From Ridgeia piscesae (lineage: Eukaryota > Annelida > Polychaeta > Sabellida > Siboglinidae), in assembly GCA_025642075.2 (NCBI GenBank), contig JAODUO010000057.1:410001-474000 (forward strand): a stretch of DNA of 64,000 nt, in the 5' to 3' direction. The translations under genes and the position numbers were made by a program. Positions within the stretch are counted from its first letter, which is position 1, and each line of letters opens with the position of its first letter. The notes beneath the pieces are model-generated. The model had not been told where the DNA came from. It did not search any database and worked only from the letters and a program-made list of their open reading frames with translations. This document shows positions 1 to 64,000 of the stretch, piece after piece.

Positions 1-257
1 CTGAAGAAAGACATTATTCAAATGCAAAAAATGGCTTTGTTGGGTGAGCAGTTTCCCAAATTTCATTTTGCTAAACCACATTAAATAATTGTTTCGTTAG
101 AAGGCAGTAACTTATTTTAAAACATTAGGTTATGGTTTTGGAGTGAGGCAGACTGTAGATACATTCCAATAGCTGGGGTACAATTAATGACATTGACTAA
201 GGTATGATTGATGATGGTTTCTGACATCTAATCACCCCCTCCATGCCCCTCCTCCAG

Positions 258-419
258 GGCATGGTGCTAGTGAGTCGTGAGATGGAGCCAGCGTCCTGTC
301 TGGACTTCCGGGCGGAGGTGTACGTGCTCTACCACAGCAGTCGCATCTGCCTCGGCTTCCAGACCGTCATCCACGTAGGCAATGTCATGCAGACGGCCAC
401 CATTGTTGAGATGAGCAAG
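258..419 (+). CDS. GTPBP2: GTPBP2-like GTPase, penultimate coding exon (partial gene)
   Basis: The exon encodes the start of the C-terminal beta-barrel (EF-Tu domain III type) of a GTPBP1/GTPBP2-family translational GTPase; recognisable stretches are DFRAEVYVLYHSS, FQTVIHVGNVMQTATIV and EMSK. It is bounded by a pyrimidine-rich acceptor ending CCAG at 254-257 and a GTGGGT donor at 420-425, with phase 0 at both ends. The N-terminal GTPase domain lies outside the window to the left. Family members act in ribosome rescue and exosome-linked RNA surveillance in the cytosol. GTPBP2 is favoured over GTPBP1 because the next exon ends with a very short tail instead of the long GTPBP1 C-terminus. The family call is firm; the paralogue call is moderate. 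Confidence 0.85.
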
Positions 420-676
420 GTGGGTGCTGGCTGGGGACACTGGGTCAGTTTGGTCAAAAGATGTTAAATGGACTATTGTAGACTTATTTTAGACTTAGAC
501 TTTGTTCCACCTGTTCCTTTTGGGACACTGAGCAACGAGTTTTCGCCATCTGGAACGATCATTTGTAATTATTTTGTTGATTTCCATTTCTGCCAGATCT
601 TCTTTGTTTTATAGTGTAAATTAATTAATTTCATTATGTAAGCGTTTCAGGATAAAACAGTTTATTTACATAGCAG

Positions 677-2472
677 CAGAGATGGAGTGAGTACAATACA
701 AATGTACTCGAGTACGAGTACGATTACTTTGAACATGCATGAGTACAAGTACGAGTACGAGTACTCAGAAAACAAATGTACTCGAGTACGAGTACGATTA
801 CTTTACAATATACTCGAGTACGATTACTTTAGAATGTAAGCATGATTACTTTCATGATTACTTTCATGATTACTTTAATGAATATCCTGTTTCTAACATA
901 AAGGCGACTTTCATGGAATCCCTAGGTGTCATTCTTGTTCTGTTGCTGTGTCACTAATATTCTAACTGATTACTGCTATCCACTATCCAGGTGTTATTGT
1001 TATTAATAATTAGACGACTTTCTCAGGTATTGGATGAATAATTTAATACTGGATTAATAATTTAATTTATTTGTATTTGATGTTTAGGAATTAAAAGTAT
1101 TTGATTTATATACTTTCCTAAAGTATCTGACTTGTTCAAATATTTGTTTGAAATACATTGTCAGTATCAACATTTCTTTTTCACTGTCACATGTAATGCC
1201 TGCCAAACTGATTACCTTAATGCACTGCAACTTCACCCACAGTGCTAATTACTGATGAAGACACTTAACAGCAGGCTTCCCCCTGGCCCTGCAGTGACCA
1301 CAACTTGTGTTTGCTCAGTGCCAGAGGATGGACCTAACAGTGACCATAGGTCAATATCCCCTTTTGTTCTTTAGTCAGGCTTCAATTTAGCACCAGGTTA
1401 TTCTGCTTTCCTGGCTGACTTTGAAGTTGAGCCTTCCTCACAACATCCTAGCAATGATTAACAGTGTCTCTTCTGAGGGCAACATAGGCGTTATATTATT
1501 ATGGACCTCCTGGCGTAACATACAAACAATATATTTTGGCCTTTACCTCTTTCAGTCAGTTGTCACTGTGATGCAGTTAGCAATAACAATACTCCCTAGC
1601 ACTGGTTTGCCTGTCATCATATGAGCAAAACACTAATTATGCCTATAAACTAGATGTCTCAATGTGTTGCTTTTCTTTTACCTACATAGTAATACAAAAT
1701 GAAAAGTATTTGAAAAATAGATGAACATGTATTTGAAATACTTTTCAATGTATTCATATTTAAATACATTTATATTTAAAAAATATTTGTAATCCCTCAA
1801 GAATATTTGTATTTAAATACATTTCAATATATTTGACCCCATGTCTGGATGGGACAAACACAGAATGGTTGTGGATTTAGACAGGTTTACAGTTTGCACT
1901 TAATTAAACATAATAGACAGGGATTTAGCAGCTAACCGCCCAGACCTAGTCAGGATTCTGGATGTTGGAAATATGACCAGTCATTCACACCATACTGACA
2001 GAGCAAACAGTACAGGTGGGGCTGTGGCCTGGCTTCTAAAATTACAAAGCAAGATGTTAGGGGATGCTTATCTCCCGCAGTGCTTCCCAGAGACTGTCAC
2101 AATATAACTTGTACTTTGGACTAAGCAGGAGGGTGAGGAGATGTTGCTTCTCTGGGAAGACAAGGTATTAATTAGGGAAATCTGACTGAATATTTATTTA
2201 ACTGAAACGCTCAACAGTAATAGAAAATGAATACCTTGATTATTATTACATTTATTAGATTACTTCTAATATTGCCATTTTTATCTGTCTAATATATTTG
2301 CTTGCAACTATTCATATGAAAAAATGTAATCGTGAGAAGTAATTGTGAGTACGATTACTTTGGTAATGTACTCGAGTACGAGTACGATTACTTTCCTTCG
2401 AGTACGAGTACGAGTACTCAAAAAGTACTCGTACTCGAGTACAAGTACACGAGTACGATTACTCCATCTCTG
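677..2472. mobile_element. hAT-like non-autonomous DNA transposon in the GTPBP2 intron
   Basis: The left end reads CAGAGATGGAGT and the right end ACTCCATCTCTG, forming terminal inverted repeats with the CAGAG start typical of hAT elements. Flanking 8-mers are CATAGCAG (669-676) and CACAGCAG (2473-2480), matching at 7 of 8 positions, as expected for a hAT 8-bp target duplication. Both ends are rich in GAGTACGAGTACGATTAC sub-repeats (690-890 and 2345-2465). No transposase reading frame is visible. Confidence 0.7.
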
Positions 2473-2698
2473 CACAGCAGCATGCAGCTTTCAAAGATAT
2501 GCCCTCAAGTTCAGAGTCATGTTGGCACTGTTTTGATGTTAGTAACTCATTTTATTTAGTTTCTATTGCAAGGTGGAATTGGAGTTGACTTTTGAAATTG
2601 ACTAGTATTGAGATTGGAATTAATAAAATGGAATTGTCATCATGCTTGTGACAGAAGAGATGACCTCAAATGTTTACAATGTGCTGTTTCATTTCCAG

Positions 2699-2863
2699 TC
2701 GAGTCTACACACCAACGAGAAAGCTGTGGTGAAGTTTCACTTCATCAATCGCCCCGAATACATCCGTGTTGGAGCACGGCTGCTCTTCCGAGAGGGTCGA
2801 ACGAAGGGCATGGGCGAGGTCACGGAGGTCATACCCTACGGCGAAAACATCCCCAACCGATGA
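2699..2863 (+). CDS. GTPBP2: GTPBP2-like GTPase, last coding exon and stop
   Basis: The exon starts after TTTCCAG (ending 2698) in phase 0, joining EMSK to SSLHTNEKAVVKFHF. It continues with RPEYIRVGARLLFREGRTKG and GEVTEV, the conserved end of domain III in GTPBP1/2. It stops at TGA 2861-2863 after a short tail ending IPNR. The two exons together give about 108 residues of the C-terminus. The intron between them (420-2698) is about 2.3 kb and mostly transposon. Confidence 0.87.
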   Translation, partial: SSLHTNEKAVVKFHFINRPEYIRVGARLLFREGRTKGMGEVTEVIPYGENIPNR

Positions 2864-5300
2864 CGTGTGTGAAGGGTAGTTTATTTGTGCCGCCTGAGTT
2901 ATTTTTGAGTGAATGGTTAACCCCGTTGCCACCTAAGTTAGTTTTGAGTGAATGGATAACCCTGTTGCCACCTGAGTTACTTTTGAGTGAATTGATAACC
3001 CTGTTGCCACCTGAGTTACTTTTGACTGAATGGATAACCCCGTTTGAGTTACTGACCTCTACACATCCCCCTGAGGGTTTATAATTACCATGTGTGGTAT
3101 TGCCTCTTCAAACATAGGAGACATTTAAACACCATTCTGGGTTGAAGGTCACCCTGAGTAAGTTGAAGGCGAGAGGTCAGATGAAGGTCAAAATGAAGGT
3201 CACGCCCCAGAGGTGCATGTGAACGATCCAGCTCATATGCTTCTCAACCCCATCACAGTTTGGTTGGAAACAGATCATTATTTATTGCAATAAGATATTT
3301 GAACATGAGTCCTGCATTAACATCATTCCTCCAACACACCTGAAGCCATTACGAGAACATATACAGGTCAGTTAACCTTCAGGGATATTATTCAGACATT
3401 TACATCCCCACACAATGGTTTGTCACCAACATTTTGCTACAAGTATTGTGTATGCAATAATATATGTGTTTTATTAATGGAATGTGTCAACGTAAACATT
3501 TGAACAACTGCAAAGACGAAGTAAGCAGACATTCTCCATGTGGATACTACTGTGTCTGGGGTGTCTGATGGGCAGTTGTTTCGGTCAAACAAGTGATATA
3601 AGAAAGTTTGACTTATGGGTGGACACATCAGCTGGCCGGCTACTTGCGAGTTGTGATGGGACGGACACTAGTCATGTCTTGTCTCTAGTTACCCTCAGTT
3701 GCCACAACACAAACTGTCAGACGGGTTAACTATGGAACTGGTGCTTTGAGGCAGTTAATGACCCAGTTGTAGCAGTCACATGATGAACTATGACAACAAT
3801 GCAGCGTTTGATAATGTCAGTGTTCACTCCCTCTGATTGTAACAACTTAAGACTCACATTGTGATGCGTAACAACTGTTAAGTAGAAGTACACTAATCTG
3901 ACCATGCCCACTGGACCATCCAGCCTGTGGGTCCCTGGTCACATGGTCTCTGTTTGGTCCTTTGAGGTCCATTCCAAAACCTGGGTGATTGCCAAATACT
4001 CATCTTTAACGACTTTGTGACATCTGCAGCCAAATTATCTGTCACCAGAAGTGAACGGGTCTCAAATAAGTTGTCACCAAACAGTGATGGGTGTTGAAGA
4101 TATTTGTCACCATTCACCAAACATTAGTGGGCTTTGAAGGTAATTGTCACCAAATGTAACGGGTAATCAAATTGTCACTGATTGTAAATGTGTCATCACA
4201 CTGAATGTCACCAGTTATTGACTTGTTGATCTGAGGTGCATTGGTAGATGGGTGTGTCAAGGATTAATTTCCGTCCAATGAGATGCTGCCACATCTCCTG
4301 ATGGGAGACAGTGAACCAGTAAATACTCCTGTACCAGCAAGAGTTACTTAAACAGAGGATGAGTCATAATTTAGCATAATTGCTATTCAAATAGTTAAGT
4401 TGTTTGTGAATATCTGCGTTGTAGTTATTCATACGACGAGTGTTTCTATCTAGTTTGAATGACTTGAGCTGTGTTCTTGTTACTGGGACAGTTTAGACGA
4501 GTGTTGCGTTGTCACCTTGCATTGTCACCTTGCATTGTTGTTGGTGATGGCAGTTATGACTAATGTTGACTCCGAAATTGTGAAATAGTTTTGTAGTTGG
4601 ACACGCCTTCAACAAATCAAAGCATTTAACATTTGGTATGTCTAAAAACACTGCATGTATATAATAATTATACACAGTTTATTTTGATATATGCATGTTT
4701 CTCATTCTGGAAAATATGTAACGTTCCGTGTAGAAGTTGAAATATTGCACATTATCCTGATTATGAATATCAACGAAAAGCTATGAATATCAGTGAAAGC
4801 AAGCATGATGGAAATACGACTTCATCAATATATACAAATAAGTAAATATATACAAATAAAACAGCACAGCAAATACAAGTATGTATGGCTTAATTACAAT
4901 AATCCTAGCAGTAATAAGCACAATACTGTTCTACTGAGCATTCATATACCCGATATATATTTAGCGAATGAAGTGAAAGTTCCGAAAAACAACACCAGAT
5001 ACTGGCTAGGATGTGACATGTACATAGCCATATGTATATAGCTTTTAGTTACGGTGTAGCTCCAAATACTATCGTTGAATGCTTTTAGGCAAATGTACAT
5101 ATTTTAATTGGTCAAGTGCTATGTTCTACTAACCTGAAAGTCCAGGCTGAATTGGGCAGTTTTAAAAACCTAATTGGTCAGTGTCAATTATTGCCACTGA
5201 GCTTTATGCATGTTTTGAAAGAGTACACCTGGTGTGATGATTGTTTAGTGAGGCTTTGTGCCAGCCATGCATTTACGTGAATAAAGTGTTTTTAAAGCGA
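2864..5300 (+). other. Probable 3' UTR of the GTPBP2-like gene
   Basis: No convincing coding exon follows the stop codon. The first well-placed AATAAA on the + strand is at 5280-5285, followed by T-rich sequence, which would make a 3' UTR of about 2.4 kb. Its start holds a short tandem array (2880-3060). Loose GTCACC-containing repeats occur at 3990-4210. The extent is inferred only from the polyadenylation hexamer; a shorter 3' end is possible. Confidence 0.4.
2880..3060 (+). repeat. 39-bp tandem repeat just after the GTPBP2-like stop codon
   Basis: About four and a half imperfect copies of a 39-bp unit containing TTGAGTGAATGGATAACCC and CACCTGAGTTAC, starting some 20 nt after the TGA. One frame stays open through the array, but it is out of frame with the GTPase. 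Confidence 0.8.
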
Positions 5301-5319
5301 ACAGGTATTGTGCTCGTCG

Positions 5320-5600
5320 TACTTTCACTGCCAGGTGTGTGCACTCATCACGCAGTCAACATATCAAACTGATTTCAGTCACTTTTATATTTCTTCATAA
5401 CTTGTAAGACACCCATTTTGTGCGAACAATTAATAATCAAGCAGTATGTTAAGAGCAACATATGCTGTGCTTATTCTTACTTCACTGTCAGATATGTGAC
5501 GTCATCACGCATTCAACATATCAAATTAATTTCCCACACTTCTATGTCTCTTCATCAATTCAAAGTCACCCATTTTGTGCAAACAATTATGACATTTTCA
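5320..5600. repeat. Two diverged direct copies of about 110 bp between the convergent genes
   Basis: 5335-5440 and 5495-5590 share CATCACGCA-TCAACATATCAAA and CACCCATTTTGTGC-AACAATTA with insertions and substitutions. The rest of 5300-6065 shows nothing recognisable. It should include the 3' UTR of ZFYVE26 on the - strand, though I see no convincing - strand AATAAA close to the stop codon. Confidence 0.6.
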
Positions 5601-6065
5601 AGGATTACTATAATGACCATCTGTATCCGACAACTGTCACATTATGGAAATCACCTCAGGTGTATTTGCTATGATACAATATACAATTGCCTAAATTGTG
5701 AATATACATATTTTCCACTATACGTGTGCATACACGAACGGAAGCCAGGGACTTTTGGACTGGTCAAAGTGGTTAATAACTATCTGATCTTTGCTTCGTC
5801 CACGTTCCAAACGTACTGACCATGCTCACTGACCATTATACAGTGCACAAAGGTCACTGACCACTACTACACAGTGTAAGAATCACAGTAACCAAATGCT
5901 AGAGCTTGTATATGGTATAAAATACTGACCGTACTAATGAATACACATATCACTGACCACGTCCATAAGTTGTCCAATTGGCATTGATCCAAGTCGTGCT
6001 GACCAGTTGCCTTAATGATCAACAAATCACTGAGCCAAGTTTGTGACAGCTCTCAAGGTCTTGTG

Positions 6066-56746
<50,681 letters not shown>

Positions 56747-57457
56747 AACCGAAAGCTAGCACGCAAGGCATCTATGCAACCTGGTTCATCAAAACGGCTA
56801 TACAAAAGGAATCACTTATCAAACGCACTCGTTTGTCAAAACAGTACAATTTTGACAACATCAGTACGGATCAGTTTGTCACATGATTTGTCATATATTG
56901 AGATGTGGCACAAAACCGAATATGTCGTTCTAAGTTGTGTCGCCCATATGCCTCGTTGCAAGCAACATACTGCGCCACCAGTAATTTTTTATTAATATTT
57001 TCGTTATAATTAAAATTTAATTTTGTTTATGTTCGATAGTCCAATATACTTACCAGAGTAGCATGCAACCTTGACAGTGACACGAATTTTGGTCGCACTG
57101 TCCCAGTATTGGTCCAATACAAGACTGAACTTGCCTGACCGAACCGCGCAGGCCTAAGATCTTACCTCAATATCTTACTTAAAGTTCGGTCAATAGTTGC
57201 CCAAGATTGAACACTGAGGCCGTCTCAAGTTTTGTTTTTCGTTGATGCAGTTTCTCTATTGATGTATTTTTTATATGCTTTTGTCCAGTTTGTTTTTGTC
57301 CGGCTGATTAATTTGCAAAAAAATATAATTATATCGATCCGGGTGGCCTCTCCAATCTTGTCGGAGGCGTGATGTATTGTCCTTGCCTGAACTGTGTCGT
57401 TTGACAAAGAATTCCACACTTTAAACACTCGGATCGAGAAAAATTAGTGTCTATGGC
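56747..57457. other. 5' flank of ZFYVE26
   Basis: Contains the in-frame TAG at 56756-56758 that fixes the start codon, then moderately AT-rich sequence. A promoter must lie here or further right if there is no upstream non-coding exon; I see no decisive core element. Confidence 0.4.
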
Positions 57458-58545
<1,088 letters not shown>

Positions 58546-58551
58546 CTGTGT

Positions 58552-58985
58552 AGAAATTTGTCATCACGCAAATGGGAATAAGTTACACAATGTGCAGGAA
58601 TCCGCCGCTTATGTTGTAGGCGATAAGCATCAAACAGGCGAGGGGTGAAAGTGCAACACAAATGTTATCATTTATAGTGTGCTTGAACTAGAGCCCATAA
58701 ATAATATCAAGACAAGGTTGCAAACCAATAGAGCCCGGCAGCGGCGCAGTCCGGCATGATGATTATTTACTAAAGTAGATCAAGTTGCGCGGTGTGGCCA
58801 GCGAAGCAATTTATCTAGTCGATTTTCTAATGGGTGGTCGGAACTTCATATCGCGAGTTTATTGTCTAGCTAATCCTGTATAGCGGCTTTTAAGAGAGAG
58901 GAGTGGTGAGTCAGGCTATATGCCTCGCAATTTTTCTGAGCTGAAAAGTGGGGGGGGGGCGACAATTCCTATGCTGTCCCCCCAC
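58552..58985. repeat. Partial second copy of the 57458-58545 element
   Basis: 58555-58950 repeats 58063-58490 in the same order (AAATTTGTCATCAC, GTGCAGGAATCCGC, GAAGCAATTTATCTAGT, GAGTG). It ends at a G/C run where the LINE remnant begins. Confidence 0.75.
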
Positions 58986-60104
58986 GTTGTTGATATGTCG
59001 GAATATTCTTGCTAGACATCCAAGAACACGGTTGGCCTTTTTAACAGCGCTCTCAACGTGGTCAGAGAACTTGAGTTGTTGGTCAATGGTTAACTGCAAG
59101 GTCTTTTTCTGAAGTTACTGCATCTGACACGTGAGTGTGGGACGGTATCGAATGCATTCGCGTAGTCGATGTAGATTACATCAACAAGTTTGTTAAAATA
59201 AAAAAAATGCACCAAGGCCTCAGTCCAAATTCAGCAGATTTGTGTTTATACTTATTCCGGTAGTGAAACCATGCTGTCGTTCACAATACAGGTGGTTCAT
59301 CTTGATATGATCTACGAGCTGCTCAACAATCACTCTCTCTCCAGAGTCTTGCAGACGATTTATGTCAGGGACACTCGGTTGTAGTTTGCTACGTTCCGTT
59401 TTTCAGATTTTGTGTAGATTGGGCAAACAATTGCATCTTTCCACTGTCTCGGTAATGTTGATGCATGTGTTTATAATAGTTGTTCTGGCATCTCCTTAAG
59501 AATTCTAGGGCTGATACCATCAGTACCCGGTGACTTATCGATCTTCAGTTTGAGAAGGCATTTCTTGACCAGTTCTCCTATGACTTCGAATGTTGTGAGT
59601 GTTTCAGTAATATAGGTTCTTTGGTGTGACGTGCGGGATATTGGTAGTGTCTTCATTTGTGAATGTTCTGAAGAAGTGTTGATTTAGGACATCTGCTGCT
59701 TCCCTGTCGGTTTAGGTAAGTGTACCATCCTCCTTGAACAGTTGACCCATACCACCCCTAGTGTTTGTTCTGTTTTTGATGTAGTTGCAAATACCTTTGT
59801 TGTTTGTCATATATTCCTGAACTAGTTTTCGTTCAAAATGTCTTCGTGCTCTTCTAATCGTATGTTGGGCTATATTACTGCATCTTATCACGGACTTATA
59901 TGTGCATATAAGTCCATGTTTGTAACAGTGTATTGTATACCTAATAAACTGTGTGGGTATAAGCTGACAGAAAGTGCATGAATGTATAAGTATTTTGTCC
60001 ATAAAATACTTCCAGTTCCCCACACACCCACACTACCACTCACAAACATACGACCACACACGCTTACACACTCACTTACACATACGCGTACACACATACA
60101 CGCG

Positions 60105-60160
<56 letters not shown>

Positions 60161-60161
60161 T

Positions 60162-60234
<73 letters not shown>

Positions 60235-62130
60235 AAGCTCCAGACGGCATGTGAACAAAGAAGCACATGGCTTATCGAGTGTTCACTAAATTAATAAAAT
60301 AAGTATTATACTTAAAATTATAAATATACAAAATTATAAAATGCCACACTGGTCTACGGCCTCTTTTAAGGTTTGCTCAAGTTTGTCCATTGCATCTTGT
60401 GTACTCATATTCGCTAGTGCTGTTTTTCCAGTCAATGTTTAGCATAGTTTTCATTTTTTCGTAGTCTGCCTTGTCATAACTGTATATTGTCCTATTTGGC
60501 ACACGAGTCACAGATATATTTAGATCCATGCTGAGGTTGATATGGTCACTGTTTCCCAGATATGGACCATATAGTTTAAATTTGTTATTGTATTTTCTTC
60601 TGTTGTGTAGATCAGGTCGTCCATGTAGGTTGTTGCTCATGTCGGTACCTTGTCGGCTTGTGAACAAGATGGTGGCAGCAGGTATCTCCAATTGCTTCAA
60701 TGAACTGCTGTTCGTCAGATCCGTCCCTAAGTGTGTGGGATAGATGGTTCAGGATCTCAAACTATTCTTTTGAGGTTGACATCTCCCATCACAAGGACAT
60801 GTGTGATTCCAGTTACTTCTGCACTGTGTCTGAGAGCTGCATGTAATTGCGTCTCTTTGCCTTGCTGTTTCAGGTTTCACTTCTGTATATACATCCTATT
60901 ATATTTGATGTGTTTTTAGCATTGAATGTTCGAATTGGTAAAAAATTGGGTGGTTATATTGGCACGCCTTGGTTTCAGCCCTGATATAGATGCATGTACC
61001 CCTTTGTGTATGATTGTTGTAGGTCATTCGTGAACAGGTAAAACCCTGGAATCTGGAGGATTTCCAGGTTAGGTACACTTCCATTATTTGGTTTTATCTC
61101 ATTCAGACCAATCACATCACAGTCTTTGGCAATAGTGTGCAGTTAATCATGTTTGCTAAGAATTGAGTTGTCAAAATTAGTGTATGTGCATGTGCATGTC
61201 GTGCATTGCTGTTACGTAATGGTGCACGTGCAGTGTCACGTGTGGGCTTTTGGGTTTACTTGATCTCGATGATTTCGCTTCGGTAGATTTTGTAGGTCTT
61301 GTTCGGGTTGGCTTCTCGTCTCCGCATCAGCTGGGCTTGTAAGTGTTTTTGTATTTCATCTCTGCCTTTGTGTTAAATCTGGTCTACTGAAAACTGCCTT
61401 GTACTTTTCTTCTGCGCTGTTTCGGATTTCCTTGGCTTTGCTTAGTACTTTCTTTCTATCATTCATATTGTTCATGACTGCAAGAACCATTCTGGGCTTG
61501 GTGTGATCTGGCTGGCCTAACCGGGTGATTTTTTCAGGTGTTACATCTAGCTTTATACACGTTGACATCATAAATTTTGTTTGACTTCGTGCAGGTCCTG
61601 TTCGCTCTTTTGCACTCCATGGATGATTAGAATGATTGTTTTGCCATTATCCGTTCTCTTTCATTTATTTCTTCCTTCACTCGTGAAGCCAGATCTTGGT
61701 TGATTGGTGCTGTCATTGTTGGTTGGGTGCCTGTAGTTTGTGCTTGGGATGTGTCAGCTTCTTGATCTCCTGTTGTAGTGTCTGTAACTGTGTGTTTATT
61801 GCCTGTGTATTGTTCTCCAAATCACCTTTATTGTTTTTTCTTCAAGTGCTGTTTCTACTCGGGTTATGCGCTTTGTGATTCGTGACATGTATTCTGCACA
61901 TGGGTCTTCTATTTCTTTGTCTGAGTGTATCGCGTTTAGTGCTTTTGGTTTGCATTTGTTACAAAACCAGCTGACATCATACTGCTTTATAAGTAGGTGA
62001 GCCGTATCAGTCTTCTCACATACGCTATTTCTAGCCCATCTTTCACATTTTAGCACCTCCCCGTTTTGTTTATATTGGCCACACGTTGATAAAAAAATTG
62101 ATTGGCTGTGTCTGTGAGCTATCAAATGTC
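58960..62130 (-). pseudogene. Degraded non-LTR retrotransposon (CR1/L2-like), both ORFs recognisable
   Basis: Read on the - strand from right to left. An ORF1 remnant has a PHD-like Cys finger (VLKCERWARNSVCEKTD, then VSWFCNKCKP) at 61930-62070 and a basic segment (RKKVLSKAKEIRNSAEEKYK) near 61400. An endonuclease tail is at 61090-60400 (YLGNSDHINL). RT motifs follow at 59650-59250: KIDKSPGTDGISPRILKE, QWKDAIVCPIYTK, LERVIVEQLVDHI, QHGFTTG. Then VDVIYIDYANAFDTVPHSRV joins directly to EKDLAVTIDQQLKF-like sequence and AVKKANRVLGCLARIFRHI. Many frameshifts and stops; a (CA)n tract (60105-60232) interrupts it. Not functional. Confidence 0.85.
60010..60234. repeat. (CA)n microsatellite inside the LINE remnant
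   Basis: CA repeat with a short (CACG)n interruption near 60165-60180. Confidence 0.95.
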
Positions 62131-63240
62131 ACTTCATCTTCATCACGGTGTGCAGTTTGAGGTTCAACAGCATAGTTTATTTTGCACTGTACATTTCTCG
62201 GGCTCGGGACTTTCGTTATTGTGACAGTTACTGGACTACGTAGTACCCGAGCCGGCCCTGGAAGCCAAGCCGGAGGGCGGGGTCGGCGACGTTGCCGTGA
62301 ATCTCATAAATTGTCGGTACCTAAGGCAGAACAGAAGCTCCCGCTCAGTTCCCTGCATATTTTATTTTTGTTCCGATATGCCAGTGACAGTGATTACACA
62401 CAGCCGAAGAACAGATACCTTGAGATGTCAGTGCGAAAAGAAAAGTAATGGAATAGGTCATTACGCAAATGTATGCCATCTTCCGGCAGTACGGATTCCC
62501 AAAGACCAGAAAATATTTGTCGACAGTGTGGGCGTCTATATTCTACAAATTATTTAGTATGAACAATTAAAACAATTCGTATGACGAACTCCACCTGCAA
62601 ACGATCTATTTTAATGTCGGCAGTTATTACAAATGAAAAAGAAACGCAGGGACCGACATATTGCACATTGATCGCTACAGGAGCGTACGTGCTAGTTATC
62701 AGAAGTGATTAGGATGTACCGTCTTACACACCGGGGCCCCGAGTTCAGTTAACTGGACTATGACATAAGACTGACCTTCTACATTAATTAATACTGTTGT
62801 ATGATTCTATGTACGTTTTATTGTATTGTGTGTACGTGCGCCTATACACGGGCTAGGGGTCCCGGGCGGAGATATACGTCGCTCTACAAATGCTTGTAAT
62901 AATAACAATAATAATTAGGGATTGTATACAATTCGTGTTTCGGAGATCACATACAGTACAGTGCAAACTGGGACGAGAAAGGACCACTTGAACTAGTACG
63001 GGTGCTCGCTGGTCATGACTGTGACACGATAAGGCCTAAACTCTGGTGATAGATGCTGCCCTGTTACGGGTGGTTAGAGCTACTCGGAATGTATGTGAAG
63101 ATAAACCGACCTTCGACCAGAATACATTTTAATCTGTCGGTGATGCAATTTGCGGTATACATCGACAGAGGGTGGATGTACATGCGAGACACGGCACGAA
63201 GCAAAGTAAGCATGCATACGAGACACGAAATATGTTAGTA
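62131..63240. other. Intergenic, no gene recognised
   Basis: Short open frames on both strands have no recognisable similarity. 62870-62920 (GCTCTACAAATGCTTGTAAT then an ATA-rich tail) looks like a SINE or LINE 3' end. Confidence 0.4.
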
Positions 63241-63244
63241 TCAC

Positions 63245-63740
<496 letters not shown>

Positions 63741-64000
63741 CATGAGAACTGGGATGCGGATTTAGCTAACCTGAATGTTGCCTATACCTTAATTAATACG
63801 TCACGTGAGGTGACATGATACTCGTTTTGTGATCAATCGCCTATAACCTTGAAAATAATTCAACAAGCAAAATCGTTTGGCGTAATCATAAACGCGGCCA
63901 GGCAAAAGTCGTCACTGGAGCATGGAACCGCCGAAGATTTATGGTGGAAAAACAATTTCAAACATATACGTGTTTAGTTTTTTTTATGAAAGGAAACCTG

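Noticed and set aside
62182..62448. An 88-residue + strand frame next to the LINE
   Set aside because: No recognisable domain, no splice or start support.

Overview
The window is nuclear DNA from an animal, almost certainly an invertebrate. It holds many small exons with GT/AG borders, about 1 kb introns, and a high load of microsatellites, minisatellites, hairpin MITEs and degraded transposons. Both recognisable genes are conserved metazoan genes. I favour a cephalochordate (amphioxus), because I recall, without being able to check, reports of minisatellites spanning exon-intron borders in amphioxus genes. A lophotrochozoan is not excluded.

Layout. (1) 258-5300, + strand: the last two coding exons and probable long 3' UTR of a GTPBP1/GTPBP2-family translational GTPase, most like GTPBP2; the intron between the exons carries a hAT-like element. 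(2) 5300-6065: tail-to-tail spacer. (3) 6066-56746, - strand: a complete ZFYVE26 (spastizin, FYVE-CENT, SPG15) gene. I could chain 44 coding exons from an ATG with an upstream in-frame stop (56744-56746) to a TGA (6066-6068). All junction phases agree and the summed length is 9,495 nt (about 3,164 residues). The FYVE zinc finger, with all eight zinc ligands, is split across exons 29 and 30. (4) 56747-64000: no host gene seen; a TIR-type DNA element rich in (TA)n, a broken non-LTR retrotransposon on the - strand (about 62130 to 58960), and long (CA)n tracts.

The most striking feature is a repeated pattern within ZFYVE26. At least six introns contain tandem arrays whose unit is a copy of a splice junction. 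Five copy the end of the upstream exon and/or its 5' splice site (introns 7, 10, 13, 27 and 29). One copies the 3' splice site plus the start of the next exon (intron 30). The largest is about 75 copies of a 64-bp unit filling intron 7. The most suggestive is about 25 copies of a 45-bp unit in the intron that splits the FYVE finger, where each copy carries a good 5' splice site and an in-frame 15-residue piece of the domain. A (GT)n tract of about 570 bp starts exactly at the exon 38 donor, and a 14-bp array abuts the exon 40 acceptor.

How the genes work together: no functional link between the two is implied beyond convergent neighbourhood. ZFYVE26 is a PI3P-binding protein of the late endosome/lysosome that works with spatacsin and AP-5. 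GTPBP2-type proteins are GTPases of ribosome rescue and RNA surveillance. I saw no tRNA, rRNA or CRISPR array. Exon coordinates were derived by hand from splice consensus, reading frame and remembered family similarity, so single boundaries (especially exons 11, 20, 25 and 28) may be off.
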